Below, one piece after another: positions 1-8,369 of a stretch of 39,098 bases of DNA (position 1 is the first letter of the stretch; the number at the start of each line of letters is the position of its first letter). The notes under the pieces are model-generated. The model saw only the letters and a list, made by a program, of their open reading frames with translations, did not search any database and was not told the DNA's origin. This stretch comes from Candidatus Cloacimonadota bacterium (GTDB lineage: Bacteria > Cloacimonadota > Cloacimonadia > Cloacimonadales > TCS61). Position numbers and translations under genes: made by a program. The stretch spans positions 1 to 39,098 of the forward strand of contig JAIORE010000377.1 in assembly GCA_021108315.1 (NCBI GenBank). Reading direction: 5' to 3'.

Positions 1-128
1 TCTTTTCATAACAGTAAATTATGGAATTAGGAATGTCTAAACTGGTAAACATGGGTTTAAACGATTGATCTTTATTTTTTTCCTCAAAAACTAATTGCAA
101 AACTTTGTGACTTTGCGAGAGTTTTGTT
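1..128. other. left-edge non-coding stretch
   Basis: I see no gene here. The stretch lies downstream of the minus-strand deaminase gene. It is AT-rich and carries a weak copy of the 'tttgcgact/ctttgcga' type low-complexity sequence seen in other intergenic spaces of this window. No convincing terminator hairpin is visible. Confidence 0.4.
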
Positions 129-1409
129 TCAAAACAATTTTTCCTTAATCTTATCTATCTCATAATAAACTTCTTTAATATCAATTGTTTTCAACTCTCG
201 TCTTTCCATCAAAATATTACCATCTACGATCACACTTTCCACATCCGCAGCTTGGGCAGAGTAAACCATCGCAGAAACAAGGTTATGGTGAGGATAAAAA
301 TGAGGTTTATCAACGTTTACAATAATTAAGTCGGCTTTTTTTCCAATTTCTATAGTGCCGATACTTCCTAATAAATTCAAAGCTCTTGCTCCATTCCGAG
401 TAGCCATATGCAAAGCATCATAAGAGGAAATTGCTTCAGCATCTAAGGGCGATACTTTCCCAAGAAGAGCTGCAAGATGAATTTCTTCAAACATATTTTG
501 ATTGTTGTTGCTAGCAGCTCCATCAGTTCCTAAAGCCACATTTATTCCTGCATCCAACATTTTTTGAATCGGTGCGATACCATTTGCTAATTTTAGATTG
601 CTAGATGGATTATGTAAAACCGTGACTTTATTATTTACTAAAATATCAATATCCTGATCAGTAACGTACACACAATGAGCTGCCAGAGTAGGAATTTCAA
701 AAAAACCTAAATCATATAAATATTTAATCGGAGTTTCCCCATACTTTTTGATAGAATCATTCACCTCTTTTTTGGATTCGGAAAGGTGAATGTGAAGAGG
801 AACTTTTAGAGATTCTGCAATTCTCATTGATTCTATTAAACTATCTCTAGAACAAGTGTAAATAGCATGGGGGTCAATGGTTATTGTAATTCTCCCCTCA
901 GCTTTATTGTGCCAATCTTTATAAAATTGAATTGATTTCTCAAATTTGTTTTTACTTATTGCTGAAGAACCAATTCCAATTCCTAAAACTGCTCTGATAC
1001 CAGCGATTTGTACTGCTTCTGCTTCCTCATCCATCATATAGTACATATCATTGAAGCAAGTCGTGCCAGATAAAATCATCTCGGCAATGCTTAACATACT
1101 TCCCCAGTAAACATCATTTTCCGTGAACTTGTCTTCTATCGGCATCACTTTTTTGAATAACCAGTCTTCCAGAGCAAGGTCATCAGCATAATTTCGCAAA
1201 AGTGACATTGGAATATGGGTATGTGAATTTATTAATCCCGGCAAAACAAGCTTATTATAACCATTTAGAATTCTATCTGGGATAAAATCTGGTGGCACTT
1301 CACCGATAAACGAAATTTTTCCTTTTTCTATTCCAATTGACGCATTTGAAACAAAAATGTTCTCATCAGTCATTGGAATTATGGCACAATTTTTTACTAA
1401 TATTTTCAT
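129..1409 (-). CDS. mtaD: 5-methylthioadenosine / S-adenosylhomocysteine deaminase family amidohydrolase
   Basis: A 426-residue metal-dependent amidohydrolase expected to deaminate S-adenosylhomocysteine and/or methylthioadenosine to the inosine forms in the cytoplasm. Visible motifs are HTH at 63-65, LHIHLSES around 205-212 (H208, E211), AAHC with H245, and LGTDGAASNNN with D296. This is the metal-binding and substrate set of the MtaD/TrzN-like branch. The frame could extend 21 codons upstream, but the ATG at 1407-1409 is preceded by a purine-rich AAAGAGGG, whereas the upstream residues look like read-through of non-coding DNA. The length is normal for the family. It lies downstream of the NAD(P)HX repair gene with a 225-bp gap, so co-transcription is uncertain. 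The exact substrate among guanine-, SAH- and MTA-type deaminases cannot be fixed from sequence alone. Confidence 0.88.
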   Translation of the reverse strand: MKILVKNCAIIPMTDENIFVSNASIGIEKGKISFIGEVPPDFIPDRILNGYNKLVLPGLINSHTHIPMSLLRNYADDLALEDWLFKKVMPIEDKFTENDVYWGSMLSIAEMILSGTTCFNDMYYMMDEEAEAVQIAGIRAVLGIGIGSSAISKNKFEKSIQFYKDWHNKAEGRITITIDPHAIYTCSRDSLIESMRIAESLKVPLHIHLSESKKEVNDSIKKYGETPIKYLYDLGFFEIPTLAAHCVYVTDQDIDILVNNKVTVLHNPSSNLKLANGIAPIQKMLDAGINVALGTDGAASNNNQNMFEEIHLAALLGKVSPLDAEAISSYDALHMATRNGARALNLLGSIGTIEIGKKADLIIVNVDKPHFYPHHNLVSAMVYSAQAADVESVIVDGNILMERRELKTIDIKEVYYEIDKIKEKLF

Positions 1410-1634
1410 TTTCCCTCTTTCGTTCTCCTTTAATCTAACCAAGATAAACTGGAAAATACAAATTTCAAACAAGTAATTTTAGAATTCTTATATTTGATTT
1501 TAGAATCTTTTGGTAAAATATTACAATCACTTATAGTGTAATTCTTTTTCAGAAATGATTCACAAAGTAATTTTTTCATTTTCTTTTTTCGTGTCTTTCG
1601 TGGTTCTATCTTTTCCAGTTCATCTGGGTTAGGT
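1410..1634. other. intergenic spacer with a dispersed CACGAA-type repeat
   Basis: The spacer contains 1588-1606, whose reverse complement reads GAACCACGAAAGACACGAA. It belongs to the same family as the units at 5256, 18335 and 20785. A short frame crosses the spacer, but its residues derive from this repeat and I do not call it a gene. Confidence 0.45.
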
Positions 1635-3143
1635 TTAATAAACAAATAAATTTTCGATAATATCCGATGGTATGATTGATGCCGGTTTGCGGATTAATGC
1701 AAGTTTTTCAGCAGTTTTTCCCATAAGATATGATGCTGAGATTGCAGAATTATTAATATCCAGTTTTTGCCCTAAAAACGAAACAATTATTCCGGCTAAC
1801 ACATCTCCGCTTCCACCTGTTGCAAGTCCATCATTACCAGATATATCTAAAACAAATTTTTCCCCATCACAAAATATTGTCGTAGAACTTTTCAATAAAA
1901 TTGATATTTCATACTTTTTTGCAAACATTTGAATATGTTGCATTTGAGCATTTAAAATATCCTGTTTGGAAATTTCTGCTAATTTTGAGAATTCACCAAT
2001 ATGTGGTGTTATAATAACAGGTTTTCCTTTTAGTAGTTTCAATAACTTTTTATTTTCCGCAAGAATATTCAAACCATCAGCATCAATCACTAATGGTTTG
2101 TCCCAAAATTTTATAATGTTTGTAAACAATTCAATTGCTTTTGTTGAAGTTCCCAAGCCGGGACCAATTAATAAGACATCCTTTGACTTTAAATTTTCTT
2201 TAATTGTTTCCCAATCGTAGCTTGAATCAATTTCAGGCATTGCAAAGGTCATCACTTCAAGAAGCTGTGTTTCAAAGATAAGCTCCATACTTTTTGGGTG
2301 GAATAATGTTATCAATCCTCCACCGGAACGTAAAGCTGCTCGAGATGACATTACTGCTGCTCCAGAAAATCCGGGAGAACCAGCAATTATGGCAATTCTT
2401 CCATAATCTCCTTTGTGACTGAGTATTTTTCTCATAGGAAATTTTACGTTTTGTTCTGTTACTAATTTTGTTTTAGGAGGAAATTTTTTAAATAATTCTT
2501 TTGGAATTCCAATATCAATTATTTCTACTTTTCCACTTCGATCTCGTCCTTCCTCAAGGAATTGACCTTGTTTATAAGCTGCCATCGTATATGTTTTTTG
2601 GGCTTTCAAAGCATTCTTTGCTCTTCCGGTATCTGCTTCAATTCCACTGGAAATATCAATTGCTACAATAGGAATTTGTTGATCGTTTAAAAATCTAAAA
2701 AGATCTGCAAACCATCCACGAACAATTCCTCTAAATCCAACTCCAAAAATAGCATCAACAATTAGATCGTACTTGCTAAAATCTATATTAAATTTTTCAA
2801 AATCTTCAAAGGTAGCAATTTGGTTAATTGGAATATTCAATGACACACATCTATTATAATTTTCCAAAGTTTCAGGGGACGTTTTTTCGATTTTACCAGT
2901 AAAAAAAATAGTGGGATAATGTTTCCAGTTTTTTAGATAACGAGCAATAACAAAACCGTCTCCACCATTATTTCCATTACCACAAAAAAAAGCAATGTGG
3001 TTATTTTCATTTAGAAAATCCTTCTGAATTTTTTCGCTACAACCTAATCCCGCTTTTTCCATAAGATCTTTTCCGGGAATCCCAATTTTTTCAATCGTAT
3101 ATTTATCAAGAAAATACATCTCTTCTCTGGAAAGAATGTTCAT
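1635..3143 (-). CDS. nnr: bifunctional NAD(P)H-hydrate epimerase / ADP-dependent NAD(P)H-hydrate dehydratase
   Basis: A 502-residue cytoplasmic metabolite-repair enzyme. It epimerises damaged hydrated NAD(P)H (NADHX) and dehydrates the S-form back to NAD(P)H. The N-terminal YjeF_N (NnrE) part, about 1-220, has CGNGNNGGDGF at 54-64, VDAIFGVGFRG at 129-139 and AIDISSGIEADTG at 161-173. The C-terminal carbohydrate-kinase-like NnrD part, about 235-502, has KGDYGR at 244-249, GSPGFSGAA at 255-263, GPGLG at 327-331, DADGLN at 354-359, TPHIGEF at 379-385 and NDGLATGGSGDVLAG at 437-451. The two-domain fusion and length are usual for bacteria. It is followed by mtaD and preceded, after a 109-bp gap, by a histidine kinase gene on the same strand. 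Confidence 0.95.
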   Translation of the reverse strand: MNILSREEMYFLDKYTIEKIGIPGKDLMEKAGLGCSEKIQKDFLNENNHIAFFCGNGNNGGDGFVIARYLKNWKHYPTIFFTGKIEKTSPETLENYNRCVSLNIPINQIATFEDFEKFNIDFSKYDLIVDAIFGVGFRGIVRGWFADLFRFLNDQQIPIVAIDISSGIEADTGRAKNALKAQKTYTMAAYKQGQFLEEGRDRSGKVEIIDIGIPKELFKKFPPKTKLVTEQNVKFPMRKILSHKGDYGRIAIIAGSPGFSGAAVMSSRAALRSGGGLITLFHPKSMELIFETQLLEVMTFAMPEIDSSYDWETIKENLKSKDVLLIGPGLGTSTKAIELFTNIIKFWDKPLVIDADGLNILAENKKLLKLLKGKPVIITPHIGEFSKLAEISKQDILNAQMQHIQMFAKKYEISILLKSSTTIFCDGEKFVLDISGNDGLATGGSGDVLAGIIVSFLGQKLDINNSAISASYLMGKTAEKLALIRKPASIIPSDIIENLFVY

Positions 3144-3252
3144 TTTTTATACTCCTTTTTTATACGGTAAATATAGTAGTAGAATATTTTATATTTTGAA
3201 AGTAACCACATTTTGCGACCAGTTTGTTTTTCTCATCTTCATTCATAATATC

Positions 3253-4497
3253 TTATTTTTCCTCTTTCAGCACAATTTCAAAGGTCGTTCCTTTACCAAC
3301 TTCACTGGTCAATACTCTTATTTTTCCATTATGAAATTCTTCAATAATTCTTTTGGCAAGGCTTAAACCAAGTCCCCAACCTCTATTTTTGCTGGTAATC
3401 CCCGGATAAAAAATCCGTTTATACATAGATTTAGGTAATCCGATTCCAGTATCAATTACTTGTATATGAACATTTTCTTTACGCTTGAAAAGATGAATAG
3501 TGATTTTTCCACCTTTTTGCTGAATGGCATCAATACTATTCTTTATCAAATTTTCCAAGGTCCATTTAAAAAGATCTGGATCAACATTTGCCTTACAATT
3601 TTCTACTTCTGCTTGAAAAATTAGCTCAATTTCCGCACCTAAACTTGGTAAGCGTGTTTTGAAATATTTTGCAGTTTCCTGAATGATTGTATTCAAATTT
3701 CGAGGTGTTCGTTTGATAGAAGAACCCACTTTCCCAAATCTGGAAGCGATGTTATAAAGGTGATCTATATCTGTTTTCATATAATTCAGCATGGTGATCA
3801 TCTCTTCGTCACTACCTCTGTCCTCAATTTTCATGGAAATAATATCTAACCATCCCAAAAGAGAAGATATTGGTGTGCCAAACTGGTGGGCAGTTTCTTT
3901 GGCTAATCCCACCCAGAGCATATTTTCTTCGTTTTTTTTATGAGAAAACATGCCGTAGATACCGAGAATCATAAAAAGAATCACGATAGAACTTTCGACA
4001 TAAGGCATTACCTTTAAATGTCTCAAACTTTTCGATTCACCAAAGAAAACATAACTGAAAATTTTATCGCTATCCTTATCATAACGTAGTGGAATCATAT
4101 TATTGGTAGATTCCATTTTTTTTATCAATTTTAAAATATACTTCCGGTCATATTCTGATAATTTTTCAAATTTTACATCTTTGGGAACATCAATATTTTC
4201 CCAAGAGAAAGGAACTTTCAGGCTATCTGCAAGAATCAAAGGATAATTGATTTGAGGAATAATTTCTTCCATAAAGTATTGTAACAAAAATTCTTCCAGA
4301 TTTGCATTATCCGGCAATCCGATAAATTTTGAATAGAGATCCGGTATTACTTTCACATCTTTTCTTATATTTTGGAGTACATAATTTGTATAAAAAATAA
4401 ATAAAAAAATTAATATCGTTATTCCAGCTATGAAATAGATCTTTAAAATATTTAGTCTATGACTTTTCGCCTTGTTTCGCAATATCCCAAATTTCAT
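3253..4497 (-). CDS. membrane sensor histidine kinase
   Basis: A 414-residue two-component sensor kinase. The order is a short cytoplasmic tail, membrane segment 1 (about 19-40), an extracytoplasmic sensor region of about 130 residues with no recognisable domain, membrane segment 2 (about 168-185), a HisKA-like helix with phospho-acceptor H204 in AHQFGTP, and an HATPase with N320 (NLIKNS), DTGIG 349-353 and GWGLGL 373-378. The start overlaps the end of mazG by 41 bp. GGAG sits 7 nt before the ATG inside mazG, supporting this start; a TTG six codons in is a weaker alternative. No response regulator is adjacent, so the partner is unknown. The single-domain regulator at 6573-6959 is a possible but unproven candidate. 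Confidence 0.88.
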   Translation of the reverse strand: MKFGILRNKAKSHRLNILKIYFIAGITILIFLFIFYTNYVLQNIRKDVKVIPDLYSKFIGLPDNANLEEFLLQYFMEEIIPQINYPLILADSLKVPFSWENIDVPKDVKFEKLSEYDRKYILKLIKKMESTNNMIPLRYDKDSDKIFSYVFFGESKSLRHLKVMPYVESSIVILFMILGIYGMFSHKKNEENMLWVGLAKETAHQFGTPISSLLGWLDIISMKIEDRGSDEEMITMLNYMKTDIDHLYNIASRFGKVGSSIKRTPRNLNTIIQETAKYFKTRLPSLGAEIELIFQAEVENCKANVDPDLFKWTLENLIKNSIDAIQQKGGKITIHLFKRKENVHIQVIDTGIGLPKSMYKRIFYPGITSKNRGWGLGLSLAKRIIEEFHNGKIRVLTSEVGKGTTFEIVLKEEK

Positions 4498-5236
4498 CTA
4501 ACTGCTCCAACGTCTTTTCTTGCATATTTTCTTTATTATTTTTATAGTGTTTTTCTACAATTTTGAATCTTCTCTCGAATTTTTTTATCGTTCTATTCAA
4601 AGCAGATTCAGCATCAAAACCTAATTTCCTTGAAACATTTACCAAAGTGAATAAAAGATCACCCATTTCATCCTGTATCGCTTCCATATCATTTTCTCGG
4701 TATGCTTCTTCAAATTCTTGTAATTCTTCTTCTAATTTTTCAAAAACAGGTTCAATAGCTTTCCAATCAAATCCTATAGAAGCTGCTTTTTCCTGCATCC
4801 TTTGGGCAACTATAAGTTTAGGCATTGCTCTTGGAATTCCATCAATTACAGATTTTCTTGTCGCTTTTTTTTCATCTAACTTAATCCTTTCCCAATTCTT
4901 TTGAACTTCTTCAGAGCTTATTGAATTCTTTTTGTCAAAAACATGCGGATGTCTAAGAACCAACTTATCACTGATTTTTTTTGAAACACTATCAATGTCA
5001 AATTTATCATTTTCTTTCGCTATTTGAGCTTGCATCACGATGTGTAACAAAAGATCTCCCAATTCTTCCGAGAGATGTTCAAAATCATCATTCTCAATCG
5101 CTTCGATACACTCATAGAGTTCTTCAATAAAATTTGGAATCAAAGATCTATGAGTTTGTTTGATGTCCCAAGGACAACCATCTTTAGGATTTCGCAATCG
5201 CTCTATTATTTTTACCAAACGCTCAAATTCATTCAT
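4457..5236 (-). CDS. mazG: nucleoside triphosphate pyrophosphohydrolase MazG
   Basis: A 259-residue cytoplasmic all-alpha NTP pyrophosphatase that hydrolyses NTPs/dNTPs to the monophosphate and PPi, a house-cleaning role. Two MazG repeats are present. The N-terminal one opens with GCPWD at 20-24, has EELYE at 38-42 and EELGD at 57-61. The second has FEKLEEELQEFEEA at about 165-178 and DEMGD at 189-193. The RHPHVF motif at 95-100 between them is typical of the long form. Length matches the E. coli type. It overlaps the downstream histidine kinase by 41 bp, so translation of the two is probably linked. Confidence 0.95.
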   Translation of the reverse strand: MNEFERLVKIIERLRNPKDGCPWDIKQTHRSLIPNFIEELYECIEAIENDDFEHLSEELGDLLLHIVMQAQIAKENDKFDIDSVSKKISDKLVLRHPHVFDKKNSISSEEVQKNWERIKLDEKKATRKSVIDGIPRAMPKLIVAQRMQEKAASIGFDWKAIEPVFEKLEEELQEFEEAYRENDMEAIQDEMGDLLFTLVNVSRKLGFDAESALNRTIKKFERRFKIVEKHYKNNKENMQEKTLEQLDEIWDIAKQGEKS

Positions 5237-5255
5237 AAATTATTTCCTTTTTTTT

Positions 5256-5286
5256 GAAACCACTAATTAACACAAATTAACACGAA
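5256..5286 (+). repeat. dispersed 31-nt GAAACCAC...CACGAA unit, intergenic copy 1
   Basis: This matches the unit at 20785-20815 at 28 of 31 positions by eye. It begins GAAACCAC, has two AATTAAC steps and ends CACGAA. A related copy lies inside the carboxypeptidase gene at 18335-18365 on the minus strand. Confidence 0.7.
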
Positions 5287-5410
5287 ATTTTTAGCAACTA
5301 ACAAAACAAACAAACAAATAAAAAAAGTTTTAACCACAGAGCACACCCCAATACAGTCATTCTTCATTACTGGGCAGGCAGAGAGCACAGAGAAAAACCT
5401 CAAAAGACAA

Positions 5411-5487
5411 CCTCATCCCATAGCCCCTTCTCCTGCAAATATCCCGATGAAATATCGGGACTCTCCTTGCAGGAGAGGATTAAGGTA
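5411..5487. repeat. REP-like palindromic element, copy 1, with a nested hairpin
   Basis: The element starts CCTCATCCCATAGCCCCTTC and ends with the hairpin CTCTCCT-TGC-AGGAGAG (5461-5477) plus GATTAAGG. It is the same element as 20989-21062. The right arm of its first hairpin is replaced by a separate perfect hairpin, TCCCGAT at 5442-5448 pairing with ATCGGGA at 5454-5460. It lies downstream of the stop codon of the minus-strand HExxH peptidase gene. Confidence 0.7.
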
Positions 5488-5613
5488 AGATTTTGTTATT
5501 ATTTTTTAATCCCATTAATCCAAATTCTGACATCTCTTTCATTTCTCCGTTTTTCCATCTTTTTGTTTCTTTGCGTTCTTAGCATCTTTGCAGTAGAATT
5601 TTCTTTTTTCGAG

Positions 5614-6528
5614 TTAATTAGTGATTTCATCTTTCTTCAACGAGTTCTCATTGTTCTCAATCTTAACCCAGTTTTTCTCAATTCTCCTGTTTTTAATTTT
5701 TCTACGAATCAATCCTATAAGGAATATCAGTGGGAAAAAAGCCCAGATTATTGTAGATGATGCTAAAAGCATTTCACCTCGAAAGTGGGTTTTGGCATAT
5801 TCTTCAAAAAAATTGGAAAAATCATTTGTTGTAAAATAAAATGATTTTAAAAAAGCAGAATCAAAATTCTTATCAAATTCAGAAATATCCCATAAATCAT
5901 AAAATTCTTTCTTCTTTTTTGTATCAATATATTTTATTGCCAATGCTGATTTTGCATAAAAAGATTCCCACTTTATCATTTGGTCGGGATAAATAAATTT
6001 CATTTTTTTCAAAGGCAGAGAATTTCCGAGAATAAAATCTTTGATAAAATTCAGTTCACGTTCATAGCTCAAATCTTCTGAGAAATATACTGCCATTCCT
6101 TCATGAAACCAAAGAGGAGCATTTTTCCAATGATGATGAACAAAATGATGAATATATTCGTGTAATAATATTGTATGTAATCGAGTTATATTTTTTAAGT
6201 TCTTCGGATTACGCGCATAAATTGTTTTATTTCTAAAGTTGTATACTGCTTCACTAAACTGAATAATTCCTTTGTTTTTTGAGGTGAAATTAGCGTATTC
6301 TTCATTGTCTTTAGCAATTATTATTTTTACAGGAAGATCTGGATAAGAACCTATTCTCTTTTGAAAAGTTTCAATATTCTCATATAAAATTCTGCCAAGT
6401 TCATTTGCAAATTTGATATTTCTATGAGGACATTTTATATTTATCTCTTCATAATTAATCTCAGATGCTTCAATATTCATCATTAGAATAATAAAGAAAA
6501 AAATGAAAAATATTTTTTTTGATTTCAT
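5614..6528 (-). CDS. membrane-anchored gluzincin-type metallopeptidase (peptidase MA-like)
   Basis: A 304-residue protein with an N-terminal signal peptide (about 1-21) and one C-terminal membrane helix (about 254-275) followed by a basic tail. The catalytic region should therefore face outside the cytoplasm. The zinc site is visible: HEYIH at 123-127 and, sixteen residues on, WFHEGMAVYFSE with the likely third ligand E143. This spacing and the HEG sequence fit the peptidase_MA/M61-like gluzincins. The substrate is unknown. The start follows 44 bp after the response regulator gene on the same strand, so the two may share a transcript. The Shine-Dalgarno sequence is weak. Confidence 0.8.
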   Translation of the reverse strand: MKSKKIFFIFFFIILMMNIEASEINYEEINIKCPHRNIKFANELGRILYENIETFQKRIGSYPDLPVKIIIAKDNEEYANFTSKNKGIIQFSEAVYNFRNKTIYARNPKNLKNITRLHTILLHEYIHHFVHHHWKNAPLWFHEGMAVYFSEDLSYERELNFIKDFILGNSLPLKKMKFIYPDQMIKWESFYAKSALAIKYIDTKKKKEFYDLWDISEFDKNFDSAFLKSFYFTTNDFSNFFEEYAKTHFRGEMLLASSTIIWAFFPLIFLIGLIRRKIKNRRIEKNWVKIENNENSLKKDEITN

Positions 6529-6572
6529 TGAGATACTTTGTAAAACATTGTTCTATTTTTTATTTTCAGTTT

Positions 6573-6959
6573 TCAGCTTTTTGGTTTTTCTTTCATTCTC
6601 TTATAAATCAATTTCAAAAGTTGATCATAATCAAATGGTTTGAATATTACATCTTCCAAACCATCTTTCCTAGCTTTCACAACTGCATGATTTGGGTCAT
6701 ATCCGAAACCGGTCATCATAATAATCGGTAAATCCGGTCTTAATTCTTTGGACCGGGCATAAAGTTCATAACCATCCATATCCGGCATAGCAATATCGGT
6801 GATTAATATATCCACTTTCCCTTGCATTATTTCAGAAAGTGCCTCATATCCATTGTTACAACAAATTACGTCAATATCATCATCCCTATTATTTATCTCA
6901 AATTTCACATCATTTGTAATAGTGACTTCATCATCAACTACCAAAATTGAAAATTTCAT
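6573..6959 (-). CDS. single-domain response regulator (receiver only)
   Basis: A 128-residue CheY-like receiver with no output domain. The acidic pair is D9-D10, the phospho-acceptor D55 (TDIAMPDMDG), the switch threonine T83 (MMTG) and the conserved K107 (FKPFD). AAGGAG lies 9 nt before the ATG. The protein probably acts by protein-protein contact or as a phosphorelay intermediate. Neither kinase in the window is adjacent. It sits upstream of the membrane peptidase (44-bp gap) and 75 bp downstream of the UvrC-like gene. Confidence 0.9.
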   Translation of the reverse strand: MKFSILVVDDEVTITNDVKFEINNRDDDIDVICCNNGYEALSEIMQGKVDILITDIAMPDMDGYELYARSKELRPDLPIIMMTGFGYDPNHAVVKARKDGLEDVIFKPFDYDQLLKLIYKRMKEKPKS

Positions 6960-7034
6960 ATCCCATATCTCCTTGTTAATATTGATGAATACTGTCTTGT
7001 AAATCCACAGATTTTTTTTATTTTTATATTCAAC

Positions 7035-8006
7035 TTATTTAAACATCTTAGTAATTGAATTATTATAAATACGATTCATTTGAAGTGGTTTTATCTCTCT
7101 CAAGTATTGAAAAATAATCCATGCTTCATTTAGATTATGTCTCTCAATTGCCAGAAATTCTCTATCTTTATACTCAATTTCGGTAACAGCAAAAGAAAAT
7201 ATCTTTTCTCCCTGTCCAATCTCTTCTATTAAACCATTTTTAAGACTAATTTTTGAATTATTGTAATCAAATGGAAATGTTAAGTGTTTTGTACAATGAA
7301 AAAAATAGATATATCTGTAATATTTTTCAATGATTTCAAGATTCTTATAAATGCTCTGAGCCTTTTCAAAATTTAATTCTGATTGATAATTTAAATATTT
7401 TTTTCTTAGGTTTTTAGTAATTTCAGAATTTTCTTTGAAGTATGATGAAATTAAAACTTTGTTTAATTCTATTTTATCAAGAATACAATAACCTTTGCAA
7501 ATATTATTTTTATAATGTTCACAAGGATATTCTTGAGTTTCACATGCTGGAAAATTAGCAACATTCATCATTGTTTCTAAAAAATCACGAATAAAAAAAT
7601 TACTGTGAAAAGGACCAATATAATAATAATTTGTTTCAATAGTAGATGATACTACCTTAAAAAACGGTACGTTATAAAAATCAATAGCGAGATAAACATA
7701 ACTTTTTGTATTTTGAATTATATTATTAAAATCCGGTTTGCCTAAAGAGAACATTTTTTTTTCAATTAACAGAGCTTCAAATAAATTTTCTGTCACAACA
7801 AAGCTAATATTCTCGGTAAGTGAAGCAAGTTGAAGAATATCCTTATTTGTTTCACCACCTAACATCAAAGCCTTGATTGAATGACGCAAATTAGAACTTT
7901 TCGAAAAATACAACTTATTGTTTTTTGCATCAAAAAAAGTAAAAACACCTTTTTCATCAGGAATCAAATCAAAATTTTTTAGCAATATATCTTTTTTAAT
8001 TACCAT
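7035..8006 (-). CDS. UvrC N-terminal-half-like protein with degenerate GIY-YIG site
   Basis: A 323-residue protein resembling the N-terminal half of UvrC. A GIY-YIG-like fold spans about 15-100: GVF at 20-22 replaces GIY, LYFS at 32-35 replaces YIG, R41 is in NLR, and there is IEKKM with E82 and the region of N94. YIGPF at 129-133 follows, then four cysteines at 155, 162, 170 and 174 in a spacing like the reported iron-sulfur site of E. coli UvrC. A UVR-like helical stretch lies around 200-230. The RNase H-like nuclease half and helix-hairpin-helix repeats of true UvrC are absent. The Tyr-to-Phe and Gly-to-Ser changes make nuclease activity doubtful. It diverges from an ATL gene across 363 bp. 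ATL proteins channel alkyl lesions to UvrABC, so a repair accessory role is plausible but inferred. Confidence 0.7.
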   Translation of the reverse strand: MVIKKDILLKNFDLIPDEKGVFTFFDAKNNKLYFSKSSNLRHSIKALMLGGETNKDILQLASLTENISFVVTENLFEALLIEKKMFSLGKPDFNNIIQNTKSYVYLAIDFYNVPFFKVVSSTIETNYYYIGPFHSNFFIRDFLETMMNVANFPACETQEYPCEHYKNNICKGYCILDKIELNKVLISSYFKENSEITKNLRKKYLNYQSELNFEKAQSIYKNLEIIEKYYRYIYFFHCTKHLTFPFDYNNSKISLKNGLIEEIGQGEKIFSFAVTEIEYKDREFLAIERHNLNEAWIIFQYLREIKPLQMNRIYNNSITKMFK

Positions 8007-8369
8007 AGTTAGTTCAAACTTAATGTTTAAACTCTTATGTCAATTTATTCTATATTTTTTTTGTCACTGATTTTTCGAGACTAAGAAAAAGAGAATAGCC
8101 GCTGATTAACGCAGATAAAAGACAGAAGAAAAAAATAATGCCTGTGAACACTGAGAGCAGGAAGGTTAATATTAAATTTCTAATTCTAATTTTTTCTATA
8201 TTTCCATTTATCCGTTTTCCTTTCTCTATTTTTCCATTCTTTTCCTTTTTTTGCGTTCTTAGCGTCTTCGCGGTGAATATTCCTTTTTTTCTGTCCGTGA
8301 TAGTCTGTGTACCTTCATTTTAAACAGTAATTGCTTGACTTGAAATTATTCATCAAAAATATATAAATT
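8007..8369. other. 363-bp divergent intergenic region
   Basis: The region lies between the divergent UvrC-like and ATL genes and must contain the promoter(s) of both, but I cannot assign -35/-10 boxes with confidence. It carries dispersed repeat pieces: 8098-8120 (GCCGCTGATTAACGCAGATA, seen again in altered form near 36510-36600) and 8251-8278 (TTGCGTTCTTAGCGTCTTCG). No credible gene is present. Confidence 0.5.

Larger units (their letters stand above)
5237..5613. other. 377-bp repeat-rich intergenic region
   Basis: No gene is seen. The region is built from short dispersed elements: a 31-nt GAAACCAC...CACGAA unit at 5256-5286, an 'accacagagcaca...gagcacagag' stretch around 5333-5395, a REP-like palindromic element at 5411-5487, and a 'ttgcgttcttagc' unit at 5571-5583 that recurs at 8251-8263. 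A frame reading across it on the plus strand is an artefact of these repeats. Confidence 0.6.

Noticed and set aside
1430..1645. 71-codon minus-strand frame between mtaD and nnr
   Set aside because: It reads through a dispersed CACGAA-type repeat, has no family-like residues and overlaps the end of nnr. The residues are those expected from non-coding repeat DNA.
3136..3366. 76-codon plus-strand frame opposite the histidine kinase end
   Set aside because: It is mostly antisense to the kinase coding region, with no recognisable features.
5467..5760. 97-codon plus-strand frame
   Set aside because: It is made of the REP-like element and 'ttgcgttcttagc' repeat followed by the antisense of the peptidase gene. 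There is no ribosome binding site.
8138..8323. 61-codon Phe/Ile/Pro-rich plus-strand frame
   Set aside because: It translates T-rich repeat DNA in the divergent spacer. The composition is unlike the real proteins here.
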